64,000 nt of DNA from Desulfobaccales bacterium (GTDB lineage: Bacteria; Desulfobacterota; Desulfobaccia; Desulfobaccales; 0-14-0-80-60-11). Position 1 is the first letter of the stretch. Each line of letters starts with the position of its first letter. The DNA lies in contig JBAZPO010000007.1 in the NCBI GenBank assembly GCA_041648175.1, forward strand, positions 62,001-126,000. Reading direction: 5' to 3'. Below, piece after piece: positions 37,636 through 46,276 of this stretch. A program made the position numbers and the translations under genes. Below the pieces are notes generated by a model. It worked only from the letters and a program-made list of their open reading frames with translations, ran no database searches and was not told where the DNA came from.

Positions 37636-38784
37636 TCACGAGCCCTTAAACTCCTCACGTAGTTGTGCCCCATCTTTATCCAGGGCCGGCGGAGCCATGG
37701 CAGTCGGAGCGGAATCATAAGCTCCGAATTTCATGGGGGTGCCCGGAACTTTCCTGCCTCCCAGAGAACAAATCATCTGGCGCACCCGGATCTGTTCCAT
37801 CTCTTCGGCCTCTTCAACCGTTTGCACGATACCCACAGGGATTCCCGCGCTTTCGAGCTTCTGCCGCCAGGCCTCGGCGCTATCCTGGCTAAGCACCTGC
37901 TCCAACGCTTCTTTTAAAGCGGCTTGATTCTCGTTGCGCTTTTCATTGGTGGCGAACCGCCCGTCGCCTTTCACACCGCTTAAGCCCAGCGTATCGCAGA
38001 GGTGGCCGAACAGGCTATCCGTGCCGCAACAGATGACCAGCATCCGGTCTTTACAGGTGTAGGCATCGAAGGGCGAAATCGAGGGGTGGCGATTGCCGAT
38101 GCGGCTCGGATCGATGTGCTTGGCCAGGGCGTCCATGAGGCCGTGTTCCAGCAAGGCAAATAATCCATCCAGCATGGCCACGTCGATGGTGGTGCCTTTG
38201 CCGGTGCGTTCCCGGGCCATCAGGGCCGTGACTATGGCCATATAGGCAAACAAGCCGGCGGTCAGATCGCCGATGGAGGTGCCCACCCGGGTGGGCAACC
38301 CGTCGGGAAACCCGGTGACGCTCATCAGGCCGGAAAGCGCCTGGACCACGGTGTCGTAAGCCGGTTCCCGGCTCATGGGACCGGTCTGTCCAAACCCGGA
38401 AATGGAACAGAAAATCAGCCGGGGATACTCCTTGACCAGGTCTTCCGGGGCCAGCCCCAACTTGGCCATGGTCCCCGGGCGGAAATTCTCGATGACCACA
38501 TCGGCTTTAGCGATCATCCTCTTTACCAAAGCAAGGTCTGCCGGGTTCTTCAGATTTACTGCGAGGCTTTCTTTGCCCCGGTTCACAAAGTAGAAATAGA
38601 CGGAGGTGCCGTCGTCATAGAATGGACCGAATTGCCGGGAATCATCCCCTGCCCCCACTCGTTCCAGCTTGATCACCCGGGCCCCCTGATCAGCCAGCAT
38701 CATCGTACAGTAGGGTCCGCTCAACACGTGGGTGAAGTCGACAATGGTAATGCCTTCCAACGGTTTGTTTCCGGTTGCCTGCAT
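37636..38784 (-). CDS. Family III (CaiB/BaiF) CoA-transferase
   Basis: 382 aa from the start at 38784, which has AAGGAA six bases upstream; a start at 38829 would overlap scpB by 4 bp but has no homologous N-terminus. Family III landmarks: ITIVDFTHVLSGPYCTMML near 12, NFRPGTMAKLGL near 100, and TSIGDLTAGLFAYMAI with the predicted catalytic Asp near 173. It moves CoA between acids via an aspartyl-CoA thioester. It lies 41 bp downstream of methylmalonyl-CoA decarboxylase and probably shares its transcript, suggesting propionyl/succinyl-type CoA exchange. Convergent with asnB. Confidence 0.88.
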   Translation of the reverse strand: MQATGNKPLEGITIVDFTHVLSGPYCTMMLADQGARVIKLERVGAGDDSRQFGPFYDDGTSVYFYFVNRGKESLAVNLKNPADLALVKRMIAKADVVIENFRPGTMAKLGLAPEDLVKEYPRLIFCSISGFGQTGPMSREPAYDTVVQALSGLMSVTGFPDGLPTRVGTSIGDLTAGLFAYMAIVTALMARERTGKGTTIDVAMLDGLFALLEHGLMDALAKHIDPSRIGNRHPSISPFDAYTCKDRMLVICCGTDSLFGHLCDTLGLSGVKGDGRFATNEKRNENQAALKEALEQVLSQDSAEAWRQKLESAGIPVGIVQTVEEAEEMEQIRVRQMICSLGGRKVPGTPMKFGAYDSAPTAMAPPALDKDGAQLREEFKGS

Positions 38785-38825
38785 CGTCGGTTCCTTTTCT
38801 CTATGTGGTCGTGTCCGGAGGTGGC

Positions 38826-39635
38826 TCATTCTCCGGTGAAGGCAGGCGGCCGCCTCTCGAAAAAGGCCTGCACGCCCTCTTTAAAATCCTTGCTGCGGTA
38901 GGTTTGACGCCGCAGGCTCTGTAATTCTTCGAATTCATCCGACGTGAGTCCCTTACCCGCAGTCAGTTTGCGCATTTCCTTTTTCAGTAAGCGCACGACT
39001 AAGGGGGCGCGCGCCGCAATAGTCCGGGAAATTTCCAGGGCGGTTGCTTCGAGTTTATCCGCCTCCACCAGTCGATTCAGTAACCCCAACCGATAGGCAT
39101 CCTGGGCGGAGATGGGATTGCCGGTAAACAGCATTTCTTTAACAATATGAGCGGGCATTACCCCGATAAAATGATTCAATCCGGCGGTGTTGTAGGCTAT
39201 GCCGATCTTGGCCGGGGTAATGGCAAAGCTGGCCGTGGGGGTGCCCACCAGGATGTCACAGGTCATGGCCAGGTCGCAGGCGCCACCCCACACGCTCCCC
39301 TCAATCATGCCGATCACGGGTGACGGGAAGGCTATCACACGGTGCAGCACTTGCTCGAAAGGTTCATCATAGGGCAGGGGATCAGAGCCGTCAGGGTGGA
39401 TCTCCCGAAGATCATGGCCCGCGGACCAAATTTTCGCGCCGGGATAGGCCCGGATGATCACCACCCGCACATTTTGTTGTTCAAAGGCGTCGAAGGCCCG
39501 CAGCAAACCGCTCAAAACGACTGAGCTCAGGCAGTTCGCCTTGTGGGGATCATTGATGACTACTGTGCCGATATTTTCCTTGATTTCCGTATTGATCAGC
39601 TCATTAGACTCGGGCTTTTCGTTAGCCTGGTTCAT
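38826..39635 (-). CDS. scpB: Methylmalonyl-CoA decarboxylase (crotonase family)
   Basis: 269 aa. It is recognisable by the crotonase core with WSAGHDLREIHPDGSDPLPYD near 70-90 and IEGSVWGGACDLAM near 111-124, closely matching E. coli ScpB (YgfG). The residues equivalent to ScpB His66, Gly110 and Tyr140 are all present at an even offset of eight (H74, G118, Y148). It converts methylmalonyl-CoA to propionyl-CoA. A mutase and epimerase are not in the window. The E. coli partner is an unrelated CoA-transferase (ScpC); here a family III transferase takes that place. Confidence 0.88.
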   Translation of the reverse strand: MNQANEKPESNELINTEIKENIGTVVINDPHKANCLSSVVLSGLLRAFDAFEQQNVRVVIIRAYPGAKIWSAGHDLREIHPDGSDPLPYDEPFEQVLHRVIAFPSPVIGMIEGSVWGGACDLAMTCDILVGTPTASFAITPAKIGIAYNTAGLNHFIGVMPAHIVKEMLFTGNPISAQDAYRLGLLNRLVEADKLEATALEISRTIAARAPLVVRLLKKEMRKLTAGKGLTSDEFEELQSLRRQTYRSKDFKEGVQAFFERRPPAFTGE

Positions 39636-40167
39636 ATTTCCAACCCCTTGGAGATACTTTATAAGGACATAATAGGACCAAATATTTATTCGGCAAGTTT
39701 GCGGAGTACCTTTAATGCGGCTGGAGATAGGTCTAAATTTAATTGGCGCAATGGCTGGGACTGCCAGGCCAGGACTGGGGCAGCCCTAAAAATTGAAAAC
39801 GGCTCCCACCAGCGGGCCGTGAAGCGAGAACTCTCACTATTGAGGCCGCTCCCTTGGTTGAGAGAAAACCATTAATGTTTATCCGGGAACATTCCGAAAA
39901 AGAGCTAAAATAGCATCTCTTTTATGAAACCGGGAATATGGGAACAGAGGTCCAAACCATGAGGCCCAGCCTGCCTCACCACAGGCGATGATATTGGCGC
40001 TGTATGACGACCCGAAGCGCGAGTAGTGGCATAATGGCCTCATCTCAAGAAACAGACTTACTTTTTAGAGGGGCATGAACCAGCTCTGTAATCGTGGCTA
40101 TAAGTCGATCTTGCCGTCCCCTGCTCAGAGGCGGCTTATAAAAAATAGGAAAGGCGAAGAGGTGACC
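39636..40167. other. Divergent intergenic region (532 bp)
   Basis: Lies between scpB (leftward) and the DUF2092 gene (rightward). The short frames here have no protein-like features. I see no tRNA, riboswitch or clear promoter; TTGAGA at about 39858 lacks a good -10. It presumably holds the two divergent promoters. Confidence 0.5.
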
Positions 40168-41064
40168 ATGAAAAAATTTCACCAAAATCATCCTGCCATA
40201 AGGGGCAGATTTGCGGGCATCAGCCTGCCGCTTCTCCTGGTGACCGCCCTGTTGGGTCTCCTGCTCCTGAATTCCCCGGGGAGTTCCCAAGACACCAAGG
40301 CCCCGGCGCCCCAGGTGGCCAAACCGGCAGCCGCGACTGTGCAGCCGGAAAAGATCCTCCAGGAAGCGTGCGATCTTCTCAAATCTGCCAAACAGTTTTC
40401 CTTTAAGGCCGAGATCACCGACGATCGGGTCTACACCGGTGGCAAGAAGTTGCAGTTTGCTTTTGACCTGCAGGCTTATGTGCAGCGTCCGGACAAGCTG
40501 CGGATCAACGCCGCCGGCGATATGGAAAACAAGGAATTTTTCCTCGACGGCAAGACCCTCACCCTCTATGACAAGCCCCATAACGTCTACGCTACCATGG
40601 AGGCGCCGGCCACCATCGACGCGGCCATGGACAAGGCCTCCAAGGAATACGGGCTCCGGGTAGCCCTGGCCGACCTGACCAGCGAGAACGCCTACACCTT
40701 GGCGACCAAAGGCACTAAACACACCCTTTACGTGGGCGAGGGTTTGGTGCGTGGGGTCAAATGCCATCATCTGGCCTTCGACCGGGACAAAATTCAATGG
40801 CAGATCTGGATCGATGCCGGCGAGAAACCCTTGATCCGCAAGCTCCTCATCACTCAGAAAAAGTTGCCGGCTGAACCCCAATGGACCGCGTATTTCGCGG
40901 ATTGGAATTTCTCGCCGCAGCTCACAGATAACCTGTTTGTCTTTACACCGCCTGAGGGAGCCAAGCAGATAAAGTTTATGGCTTTGAAGGAAATCGTCGC
41001 GCAGCAAAAGAAAAAGGCCCCGGCGCCCAAAAAGACGAAAAAGTCAAAAGGAGATCAGTCATGA
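40168..41064 (+). CDS. Periplasmic DUF2092 protein
   Basis: 298 aa from the ATG at 40168 (AGAGGTGA upstream). An ATG at 40075 is in frame but adds a non-homologous leader. A signal peptide or anchor (LPLLLVTALLGLLLLN) ends near residue 33. The DUF2092 body follows: ACDLLKSAKQFSFKAEITDD near 65, VQRPDKLRINAAGDMENKEFF, HHLAFDRDKIQWQIWIDAGEKPLIRKLLIT near 200-230. This resembles LolA-like outer-membrane lipid-handling folds. A lysine-rich C-terminus follows. Its stop overlaps the start of the next gene by 4 bp, so the two are co-translated. Confidence 0.82.
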   Translation: MKKFHQNHPAIRGRFAGISLPLLLVTALLGLLLLNSPGSSQDTKAPAPQVAKPAAATVQPEKILQEACDLLKSAKQFSFKAEITDDRVYTGGKKLQFAFDLQAYVQRPDKLRINAAGDMENKEFFLDGKTLTLYDKPHNVYATMEAPATIDAAMDKASKEYGLRVALADLTSENAYTLATKGTKHTLYVGEGLVRGVKCHHLAFDRDKIQWQIWIDAGEKPLIRKLLITQKKLPAEPQWTAYFADWNFSPQLTDNLFVFTPPEGAKQIKFMALKEIVAQQKKKAPAPKKTKKSKGDQS

Positions 41065-41666
41065 ACCTTAACCGAGCTAAAATATATTTTGCTATGCTCT
41101 TGGGCATAACCCTAATTCTCAGCTCTCCCCTGCTTCCCCAGGAAGCCCAGGCCCGGGGTGGGGGTGGCGGCGGCTTTCATGGCGGCGGCGGGGGCTTTGG
41201 TGGCTATCATGGCGGCGGGGGCCATGATGGCGGCTTCGGCGGCGGCAGCTTTCGGGACGACCATGGCGGTGGTGACCACGGCGGCGGTTCCTGGGGCGGT
41301 GACCATGGTGACCATGGTCACCATGGCGGGGACAATGACTGGGGGCAGCACCACGGAGATGGTGGAGGAAACTCCTATAACAAAAACGTGAATGTGTCTA
41401 ATACCCGTAATGTCGGCGTCGCCGGTGGTGGTGGCGGTTGGGGCTATTACGGCGGTGGCGGCGGCTGGGGCGGGGCCGTGGCTGGGGCCGCGGTGGGCGC
41501 GGCGGCGGGTCTGGCCGTCGGCGCTATGATAAATTCCTTGCCATACAATGCCCAAACTCTCTATGTAAACAACCAGAACTATTACTATGACGGGACGAAC
41601 TATTATCAATCCTGCTACGGCGGTTCTGATGTAAACTACTGCGTGGTTCCGAGCCCCAACCAATAA
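41061..41666 (+). CDS. Secreted Gly/His-rich protein (DUF6515-like C-terminus)
   Basis: 201 aa. Signal peptide to about residue 31 (LLGITLILSSPLL, cleavage near AQA). Then about 90 residues dominated by Gly, His and Asp in HGGG/DHGG repeats, a Gly-rich hydrophobic segment (GGAVAGAAVGAAAGLAVGA near 137-155) and a C-terminal Tyr-rich stretch (YVNNQNYYYDGTNYYQSCY) like the end of DUF6515 proteins. The His/Asp richness could bind metal. Coupled to the DUF2092 gene by an ATGA overlap, a pairing that suggests a common envelope function. Confidence 0.75.
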   Translation: MNLNRAKIYFAMLLGITLILSSPLLPQEAQARGGGGGGFHGGGGGFGGYHGGGGHDGGFGGGSFRDDHGGGDHGGGSWGGDHGDHGHHGGDNDWGQHHGDGGGNSYNKNVNVSNTRNVGVAGGGGGWGYYGGGGGWGGAVAGAAVGAAAGLAVGAMINSLPYNAQTLYVNNQNYYYDGTNYYQSCYGGSDVNYCVVPSPNQ

Positions 41667-41735
41667 GATCAGAAGGGTGAATCACCCAAAAGGCCCAGGG
41701 TCGATCCCATTTGATCGGAGCAATGGTAATTGCGG

Positions 41736-41761
41736 GAAGGCGGCGTCCAGACGTCGCCTTC
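41736..41761 (+). terminator. Strong hairpin, possible terminator
   Basis: Two 12-base arms (41736-41747 and 41750-41761) pair across a CA loop, with one G-U in the + strand RNA. There is no T tract, so it may block exonucleases or be a repeat rather than terminate by itself. Confidence 0.4.
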
Positions 41762-41876
41762 TGCAACCTCGTTTATGGAGAACATTTTTGTTGTCCCAGA
41801 CCAGCACTGCCCGCAGGGGTGCGCCGCTGGCGATCAATTGTCCATCGCCGGGTATGCTTGGTTTGCTAAAAAATTG

Positions 41877-41939
41877 AGCCACAGAGGTCTGTTCCAATCG
41901 GGGGACCGGAAAAAAAGCCTTTGTGGCTTCTGGTTTTTC
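41877..41939 (+). terminator. Long-loop hairpin with T tract
   Basis: An 11-bp stem pairs 41877-41887 with 41918-41928, a 30-base loop, followed by a T-rich run ending at 41939. It could end + strand transcripts from the DUF2092 unit. Confidence 0.4.
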
Positions 41940-41976
41940 TTGCCAGCTTTTTCTAACGAACGAGCTTAATCCCGGT

Positions 41977-42243
41977 TTAGCCGCTCAGGCGAAGCAGCGG
42001 CTGCTGTGGATGCAAAGGCTGCAAGCGGTTTTGATCCCGTTGCGCCACTAAAAGTTTGATGTTCCCATAACCCTTGGTATAGAGGTAGTGCCAGGCATCC
42101 CCGACATCATAAAATCCTTGCCGAGAACCTACCAGTTCCACCCGATCCGCGGGAAAGCCCATTTCTTTGCAATGGCCGGCGAGGTCCAAACCTTCCGGCA
42201 ATTCCCCTTCACCCACCAGATAGACGATCAGTCCGCTCTTCAT
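41977..42243 (-). CDS. Small protein co-transcribed with cbiK
   Basis: 88 aa with an excellent AGGAGG ribosome site seven bases upstream, starting 9 bp after cbiK. No signal peptide. The sequence (GLIVYLVGEGELPEGLDL, then DAWHYLYTKGYGNIKLLVAQ) is compact and protein-like with a probable alpha/beta pattern. I do not recognise the family. Sharing the cobalamin-controlled transcript suggests a role linked to cobalt, sirohydrochlorin or B12. Confidence 0.72.
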   Translation of the reverse strand: MKSGLIVYLVGEGELPEGLDLAGHCKEMGFPADRVELVGSRQGFYDVGDAWHYLYTKGYGNIKLLVAQRDQNRLQPLHPQQPLLRLSG

Positions 42244-42252
42244 AAAACCTCC

Positions 42253-43125
42253 TTATAAGCTTTTCATAGCCTGGGACAGATGTGCCAAGTAGATGGCCAC
42301 TACCCCATCCTGATACCCCAGCCCCTGGGTAATCCCTTCAATGCGATAGGCTCTTTGTTTCAGAAGCTCGGATTTCCAGCTCTCCGGTTCATCTCCCAAT
42401 ATATCGTTGGCCGCGTGCTCACCGGCCACAAACATGAAGGGCCTCAGGACCACGGTGACAGCAGATGTCTTCTTGACGGCCTCCAGGGTCTCTTCCTTGG
42501 TGGGTTTCCCCTCCACGGTTCCCAGAAAAACATTCTGATTGGGATAATTGGCACGCAACAGCCGTTCAAAGGCCAGATAAGCCGCGGTCCCTTCGGGAGA
42601 GGGGCTGCCGTGGGCTACCAGGACCACGGCGTTATGCGTTAAGTCCTTTGGAAAAGTCTGGGCCAAAGCTTGGAGGACCTGCTCCTGATCTTGCTTGCTG
42701 CTAAGGAGAGGTTTTCCCAAGGCAACTTTTAGATCAGGGATTTTTCGGCATTCCTCCACGACTTTCTTTTCCCACTCTTCTCCCGGGACGATATGGAGAG
42801 ACTGGATCGCCGCCTTGGAGTATCCCGCAGCTTTTAAACTTCTTAACGTGGTGGGTAGGTCATTGAGCTTCTGGCCCTTTTCTTGGGCCAGTTTGTGCCG
42901 GATTTTCTGTGAAGTGAAAGCCCACCGAATTTCGTGATCCGGAAAACGCTTTTTCACTTCCGTCTCAAAATGATTATACGTTTCGAAGGCTGCGGTGCTG
43001 GTGCCAAAGGCCACTAAAACGATGGCGGGGTCTTTAGTCGATGCCGCATGCAGGTTCCATGGGGTACTTATTATGGCTACCATAAGCAGAACAAAGAACC
43101 ACCCGAACCTCTTCTGCCTTGCCAT
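42253..43125 (-). CDS. cbiK: Sirohydrochlorin cobaltochelatase, exported form (CbiK)
   Basis: 290 aa. Residues 1-28 form a signal peptide (FFVLLMVAIISTPWNLHAA), so the enzyme should act in the periplasm, as known for the CbiK(P) of Desulfovibrio. The chelatase body begins IVLVAFGTSTAAFETYNHFE near 35. Candidate metal-binding residues H172 (VLVAHGSP), E205 (LGTVEG) and H237 (VAGEH) have spacing close to that of characterised CbiK enzymes. It inserts Co (possibly Fe) into sirohydrochlorin. Preceded by a complete cobalamin riboswitch unit and followed by a small gene of unknown role. Confidence 0.93.
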   Translation of the reverse strand: MARQKRFGWFFVLLMVAIISTPWNLHAASTKDPAIVLVAFGTSTAAFETYNHFETEVKKRFPDHEIRWAFTSQKIRHKLAQEKGQKLNDLPTTLRSLKAAGYSKAAIQSLHIVPGEEWEKKVVEECRKIPDLKVALGKPLLSSKQDQEQVLQALAQTFPKDLTHNAVVLVAHGSPSPEGTAAYLAFERLLRANYPNQNVFLGTVEGKPTKEETLEAVKKTSAVTVVLRPFMFVAGEHAANDILGDEPESWKSELLKQRAYRIEGITQGLGYQDGVVAIYLAHLSQAMKSL

Positions 43126-43149
43126 GTCGTCCTCCTCGATTAGTTTTTG

Positions 43150-43185
43150 TAAAAAAAAATCCCTAAGTCATAATGACTTAAGGAT
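43150..43185 (-). terminator. Riboswitch expression-platform terminator
   Basis: Arms 43159-43170 and 43174-43185 pair fully. The single imperfect position is a U-G wobble only in the - strand RNA. The 3' arm runs into nine Ts of the - strand (43159-43151). It lies between the aptamer and the cbiK start, where a transcription-stopping platform is expected. Confidence 0.85.
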
Positions 43186-43239
43186 TGCACCCAGCTTCTT
43201 TATCCTTAATAGCGGCTCACGCCCTCTAGACCTCGTAGA

Positions 43240-43412
43240 GGCTCAAGCCTTTATTCGGGCAGGTCTTCTGACTTCCGGTTCTTCCTACTGCCTGCGCCTT
43301 CCCATCTCCCTTGAAAGAGACAGTGGCTTTCTGCAGGTTTCGTCCCCGGTTACAGCGGCGGGACCGTGCCGGTTTCCCACCGGCTTCCCTATTATGCCCT
43401 ATATGGGCACCC
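43240..43412 (-). promoter_or_regulatory. Cobalamin (B12) riboswitch
   Basis: The - strand reads through the class landmarks in order: the GGGAAgccGGTGgGAAaCCGGcaCGG region (43390-43363), CCCGCCgCTGTaaCCGGGGAcGAA (to about 43340), GCCACTG (43327-43321), and the B12 box AAGTCAGAAGACCTGCCC (43274-43257). It should repress cbiK when adenosyl- or another cobalamin is plentiful. Ends are approximate. Confidence 0.95.
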
Positions 43413-43428
43413 GAATTACTTAGGCTAC

Positions 43429-43457
43429 AATATATGGGACTGTGAGTTTCCTGTCAA
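43429..43457 (-). promoter_or_regulatory. Sigma70-type promoter for the cbiK riboswitch
   Basis: On the - strand: consensus TTGACA (43457-43452), a 17-bp spacer, and TATATT (43434-43429). Transcription would begin about 10 bp before the aptamer. Confidence 0.85.
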
Positions 43458-43563
43458 GGAGAAAAATACCTGGCAGGAGTCGCAAACTTGCAAATCGGAT
43501 TTCACACCTAACAGAGCTTTTTTGACCCCTAAGGATGCGCTTCAAAAGGCAGGGGTATAGGTA

Positions 43564-44253
43564 TTAATCATCCCTCAGACGGTACCCTACACCCGGCTCT
43601 GTCAAGAGATATTGGGGACGGGTGGGGTCGTCTTCCAGCTTGCGCCGGAGGTTGAGAATGAATATGCGCAAATAGGGATTTTGTTCAACATAGGACGGTC
43701 CCCACACTTCCTTTAATAATTGCCTATGCGTTACTACCTTGCCCCGATGCTTAAGCAGGGCCGCCAGAAGTTTATATTCAATGGGGGTCAAGTGGACCTC
43801 CTCTTGCCCTCGCAAGACCTGGCGCCGCTCAAAATCAACTTCGATATTGCCCAAGAAATACCGAACTTCCTGCTTGCCTTCTTCGGTCGACATCGATTTT
43901 CGTAAGGCGACGCGCATCCTGGCCAGCAATTCGCCGACCCCGAAGGGCTTGGTGAGGTAATCATCCGCCCCGGCATCCAGGTTGGCGACCTTGTCCCGTT
44001 CCTGGCCCCGGGCCGACAAAATGATGATAGGGACGGTCGACCAGGTGCGCAGCTGCTTGATTACCTCAAGCCCCTCCATATCGGGCAGTCCTAAATCCAG
44101 CAAGACCACCTCCGGCACCCGAGAGGCGGCTAAAGCCAAGCCCTCCTTACCGGTCCCGGCTTCGATGAGCTCATACCCCTGGGTAAGCAGGCTCGCTCTC
44201 AGGAACCGGCGGATTTGGGGATCGTCTTCAATCAGCAGGATGGTCGGACTCAT
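43564..44253 (-). CDS. OmpR/KdpE-family response regulator
   Basis: 229 aa from the ATG at 44253; the frame is open further upstream but only in the shadow of the kinase gene. Receiver domain: ILLIEDDPQIRRFL, phospho-acceptor D53 in VVLLDLGLPD, and KPFGVGELLARM near 103. The winged-helix DNA-binding domain (about 130-225) contains HLTPIEYKLLAALLKHRGKVVTHRQLL and ends DDPTRPQYLLTEPGVGYRL, the KdpE-type ending. It overlaps the sensor gene by 26 bp. No kdpFABC genes are in the window, so the regulated genes could be the adjacent permeases. Confidence 0.88.
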   Translation of the reverse strand: MSPTILLIEDDPQIRRFLRASLLTQGYELIEAGTGKEGLALAASRVPEVVLLDLGLPDMEGLEVIKQLRTWSTVPIIILSARGQERDKVANLDAGADDYLTKPFGVGELLARMRVALRKSMSTEEGKQEVRYFLGNIEVDFERRQVLRGQEEVHLTPIEYKLLAALLKHRGKVVTHRQLLKEVWGPSYVEQNPYLRIFILNLRRKLEDDPTRPQYLLTEPGVGYRLRDD

Positions 44254-46267
44254 CTTGATGGTCTTTCTGCATCTCCGGCAGATTCTTATCAAAAAGGAGT
44301 GTTCCTTCGGCCAGCGGGATGGTGAAGCTGAAAGCCGCACCGCCATCCGTACGGTTTGCGGCCCAGATGCGGCCACCATGGCCCTCGATAATACTGCGGC
44401 ATATCGTCAGGCCCAGTCCCGCTCCCCGGGCGCTGCCCGGAAACACCTGGTAGAATTTTTCAAAGATGCGTTCCTCCTGCCCCACCGGTAGGCCGGGGCC
44501 TCGATCCGCTACGACCACCAAAATTTCTTTTTCCTGCATGAGAGCCGAGATTTCCAGGGGCGTCCCCGGGGGCGTATATTTCAGAGCATTTTCCACGAGA
44601 TTAATAATCACACGTTCCATGAGCAAGGCATCAATTTGGACCAAAGGCAGATCGATGGGCAGGTTAATGCTTAATGGATGATCATGCAATTGCGGGTCCA
44701 ATTGGGCCAGGGCGCAGCCGATCACTTCCTCCAGGACATGCCACTCCTTCGTCAGCATGGCCTGACCGGACTGCAGACGGCTCATTTCCAGGAGATTGTG
44801 CACCAGGCGGTCAAGTCGCCTGGCTTCTTCATAGATACCTTGGGCCAGTTCCTGCTTGGTCTCAGAGTCCAGGTGCTTTTCCCCTTCCACGAGGCTGCTG
44901 GCCGAACCGGCAATCACGGTCAGAGGCGTCCGCAGATCGTGAGAAACCGAACTAAGCAAGGCGTTACGCATCTGTTCGGCCTCGATTTGCAAGTTGGCGG
45001 CCTGGGCTTGCCGGGAAAGATTTTCTCTTTCGATGGCCAGGCCCACCTGGCTGCTCAGGGCCTCCAAAAGGCGTAAGGAGTCTGCTCCTACTATCCGGTC
45101 GGGTTGATCTGTTTCCAGCCTCAGGACGCCGATGATGTTTTGTGAGGCGATGAGCGGCAGATAGATGCCTTTGACGGCATGGAGCGTATCCGTGCCAGCC
45201 CCTGCCAGGTGCCCATGCCGGAAGACCCATTTGGCCACCATCCCTTCTTTGCCGTACTCATCGGCGTAGGGATGTCCTGCCCGGATCTCGAGCTCGTCCG
45301 TGCTTCCCGGCATCAAGAGGCTCACCCTGCAGTCATATAACCGGGCGATTTGCTCCGCCGCCACCTCCAATAGTTCTTTCAGGCTGTTTATGGCCCCGAG
45401 GTTCTGGCTCATTTCATAAAGAGCCGCGGTCTGACGTTCCTGCTGTCGGGAAACCCTGGCCTGGTGGCGCACCCGGGCCGTCAAGCCGCTCACAAGTAAG
45501 CTTACCAGGAGCATGACCACCAGGGTAATGGCATACTCAGTGTTAGCCACGGCAAATGAGAAGTACTCAGGCACAAAGAAAAAGGCAAAAGCGGCCACAC
45601 TGAAAAATGAGGAGAAGATTGCAGGACCCCGGGCGAGGAAGGAGGAAATGATCACTACGGTAAGCAGAAAGATCATCGCCAGGTTGGTGAGGGCGAGATA
45701 AGGAAACAAAATGAAGCCCAGGCCGGTGCACAGTCCCACCCCGCCGGCGGCCAGCAAGTATTCCCGCCAGAGACGCAGTGGCTTCGAACTTTTAGTAGCA
45801 GGTGGAGCAGCTTCTTCGCCTTCGCCGGAGATTACAAAGATATCGATGGGGCCGCAATGCCAGATCAGGTGGTCCACTAAGGATAACCCCAGAAAGCGGC
45901 GCCAGCGGCGCTCATAGGGTTTCCCCACAAAAATCTTACTGACCTGGTTGTCCCTGGCAAATGCCAGGATCTCATCACCGATACGGAAACCGGAAACCTT
46001 CATGGCCTGGCCGCCCAGCTTAGAAGCCAGATACAAGGCCTGCCCCACTTGTTCCTGTGCTTCCGGGGAAAGACGAGTGTGGAAGGGGGTCTCTACATAC
46101 AGGGCAAACCATTTGGCCCCTTGGGCTTCGGCTAGACGTTTCGTGGCGTGAATCAAAGGGATGGAGAAGGGGCTGGGGTCGAGGCAGACGAGCAAACGTT
46201 CCCGGCTGGCAGGTCGCGGCTTCCCCTCTGGCAGCGACGATACCTCTATAGCCCGATCAGGTTGCAT
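44228..46267 (-). CDS. KdpD-like sensor histidine kinase lacking the K+-sensor module
   Basis: 679 aa, against about 900 for classical KdpD. The N-terminal KdpD domain with its Walker site is missing; the protein begins directly with the universal-stress-like domain (LLVCLDPSPFSIPLIHATKRLAE, about 24-155). Four membrane helices (DUF4118, about 170-262) follow, then a GAF domain (about 285-425), a HisKA domain with H443 in SVSHDLRTPLTVIAG, and HATPase motifs (NLVENALKYTPPG, DRGPGLP, GAGLGLTICRSI). It pairs with the downstream KdpE-like regulator. The ligand it senses is unknown. A related but kinase-less protein is encoded at 56142. Confidence 0.88.
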   Translation of the reverse strand: MQPDRAIEVSSLPEGKPRPASRERLLVCLDPSPFSIPLIHATKRLAEAQGAKWFALYVETPFHTRLSPEAQEQVGQALYLASKLGGQAMKVSGFRIGDEILAFARDNQVSKIFVGKPYERRWRRFLGLSLVDHLIWHCGPIDIFVISGEGEEAAPPATKSSKPLRLWREYLLAAGGVGLCTGLGFILFPYLALTNLAMIFLLTVVIISSFLARGPAIFSSFFSVAAFAFFFVPEYFSFAVANTEYAITLVVMLLVSLLVSGLTARVRHQARVSRQQERQTAALYEMSQNLGAINSLKELLEVAAEQIARLYDCRVSLLMPGSTDELEIRAGHPYADEYGKEGMVAKWVFRHGHLAGAGTDTLHAVKGIYLPLIASQNIIGVLRLETDQPDRIVGADSLRLLEALSSQVGLAIERENLSRQAQAANLQIEAEQMRNALLSSVSHDLRTPLTVIAGSASSLVEGEKHLDSETKQELAQGIYEEARRLDRLVHNLLEMSRLQSGQAMLTKEWHVLEEVIGCALAQLDPQLHDHPLSINLPIDLPLVQIDALLMERVIINLVENALKYTPPGTPLEISALMQEKEILVVVADRGPGLPVGQEERIFEKFYQVFPGSARGAGLGLTICRSIIEGHGGRIWAANRTDGGAAFSFTIPLAEGTLLFDKNLPEMQKDHQDESDHPAD

Positions 46268-46276
46268 ATGTTTTTA

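Larger units (their letters stand above)
41667..41976. other. Convergent intergenic region (310 bp)
   Basis: Between two converging genes. Apart from the two hairpins listed separately (41736-41761 and 41877-41939), nothing recognisable is present. Confidence 0.5.

Noticed and set aside
38826..38829. ATGA overlap between scpB and the CoA-transferase gene
   Set aside because: It exists only if the upstream ATG at 38829 is used; the start at 38784 has the ribosome site and the homologous N-terminus.
41112..41663. 183-aa frame on the - strand opposite the Gly/His-rich gene
   Set aside because: Low-complexity Val/Ala/Pro sequence produced by Gly/His repeats on the other strand, which has a signal peptide and coupled upstream gene.
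43564..46267. Classical K+-responsive KdpDE with kdpFABC
   Set aside because: The sensor lacks the KdpD N-terminal module and no kdpF/A/B/C gene is present in the window.
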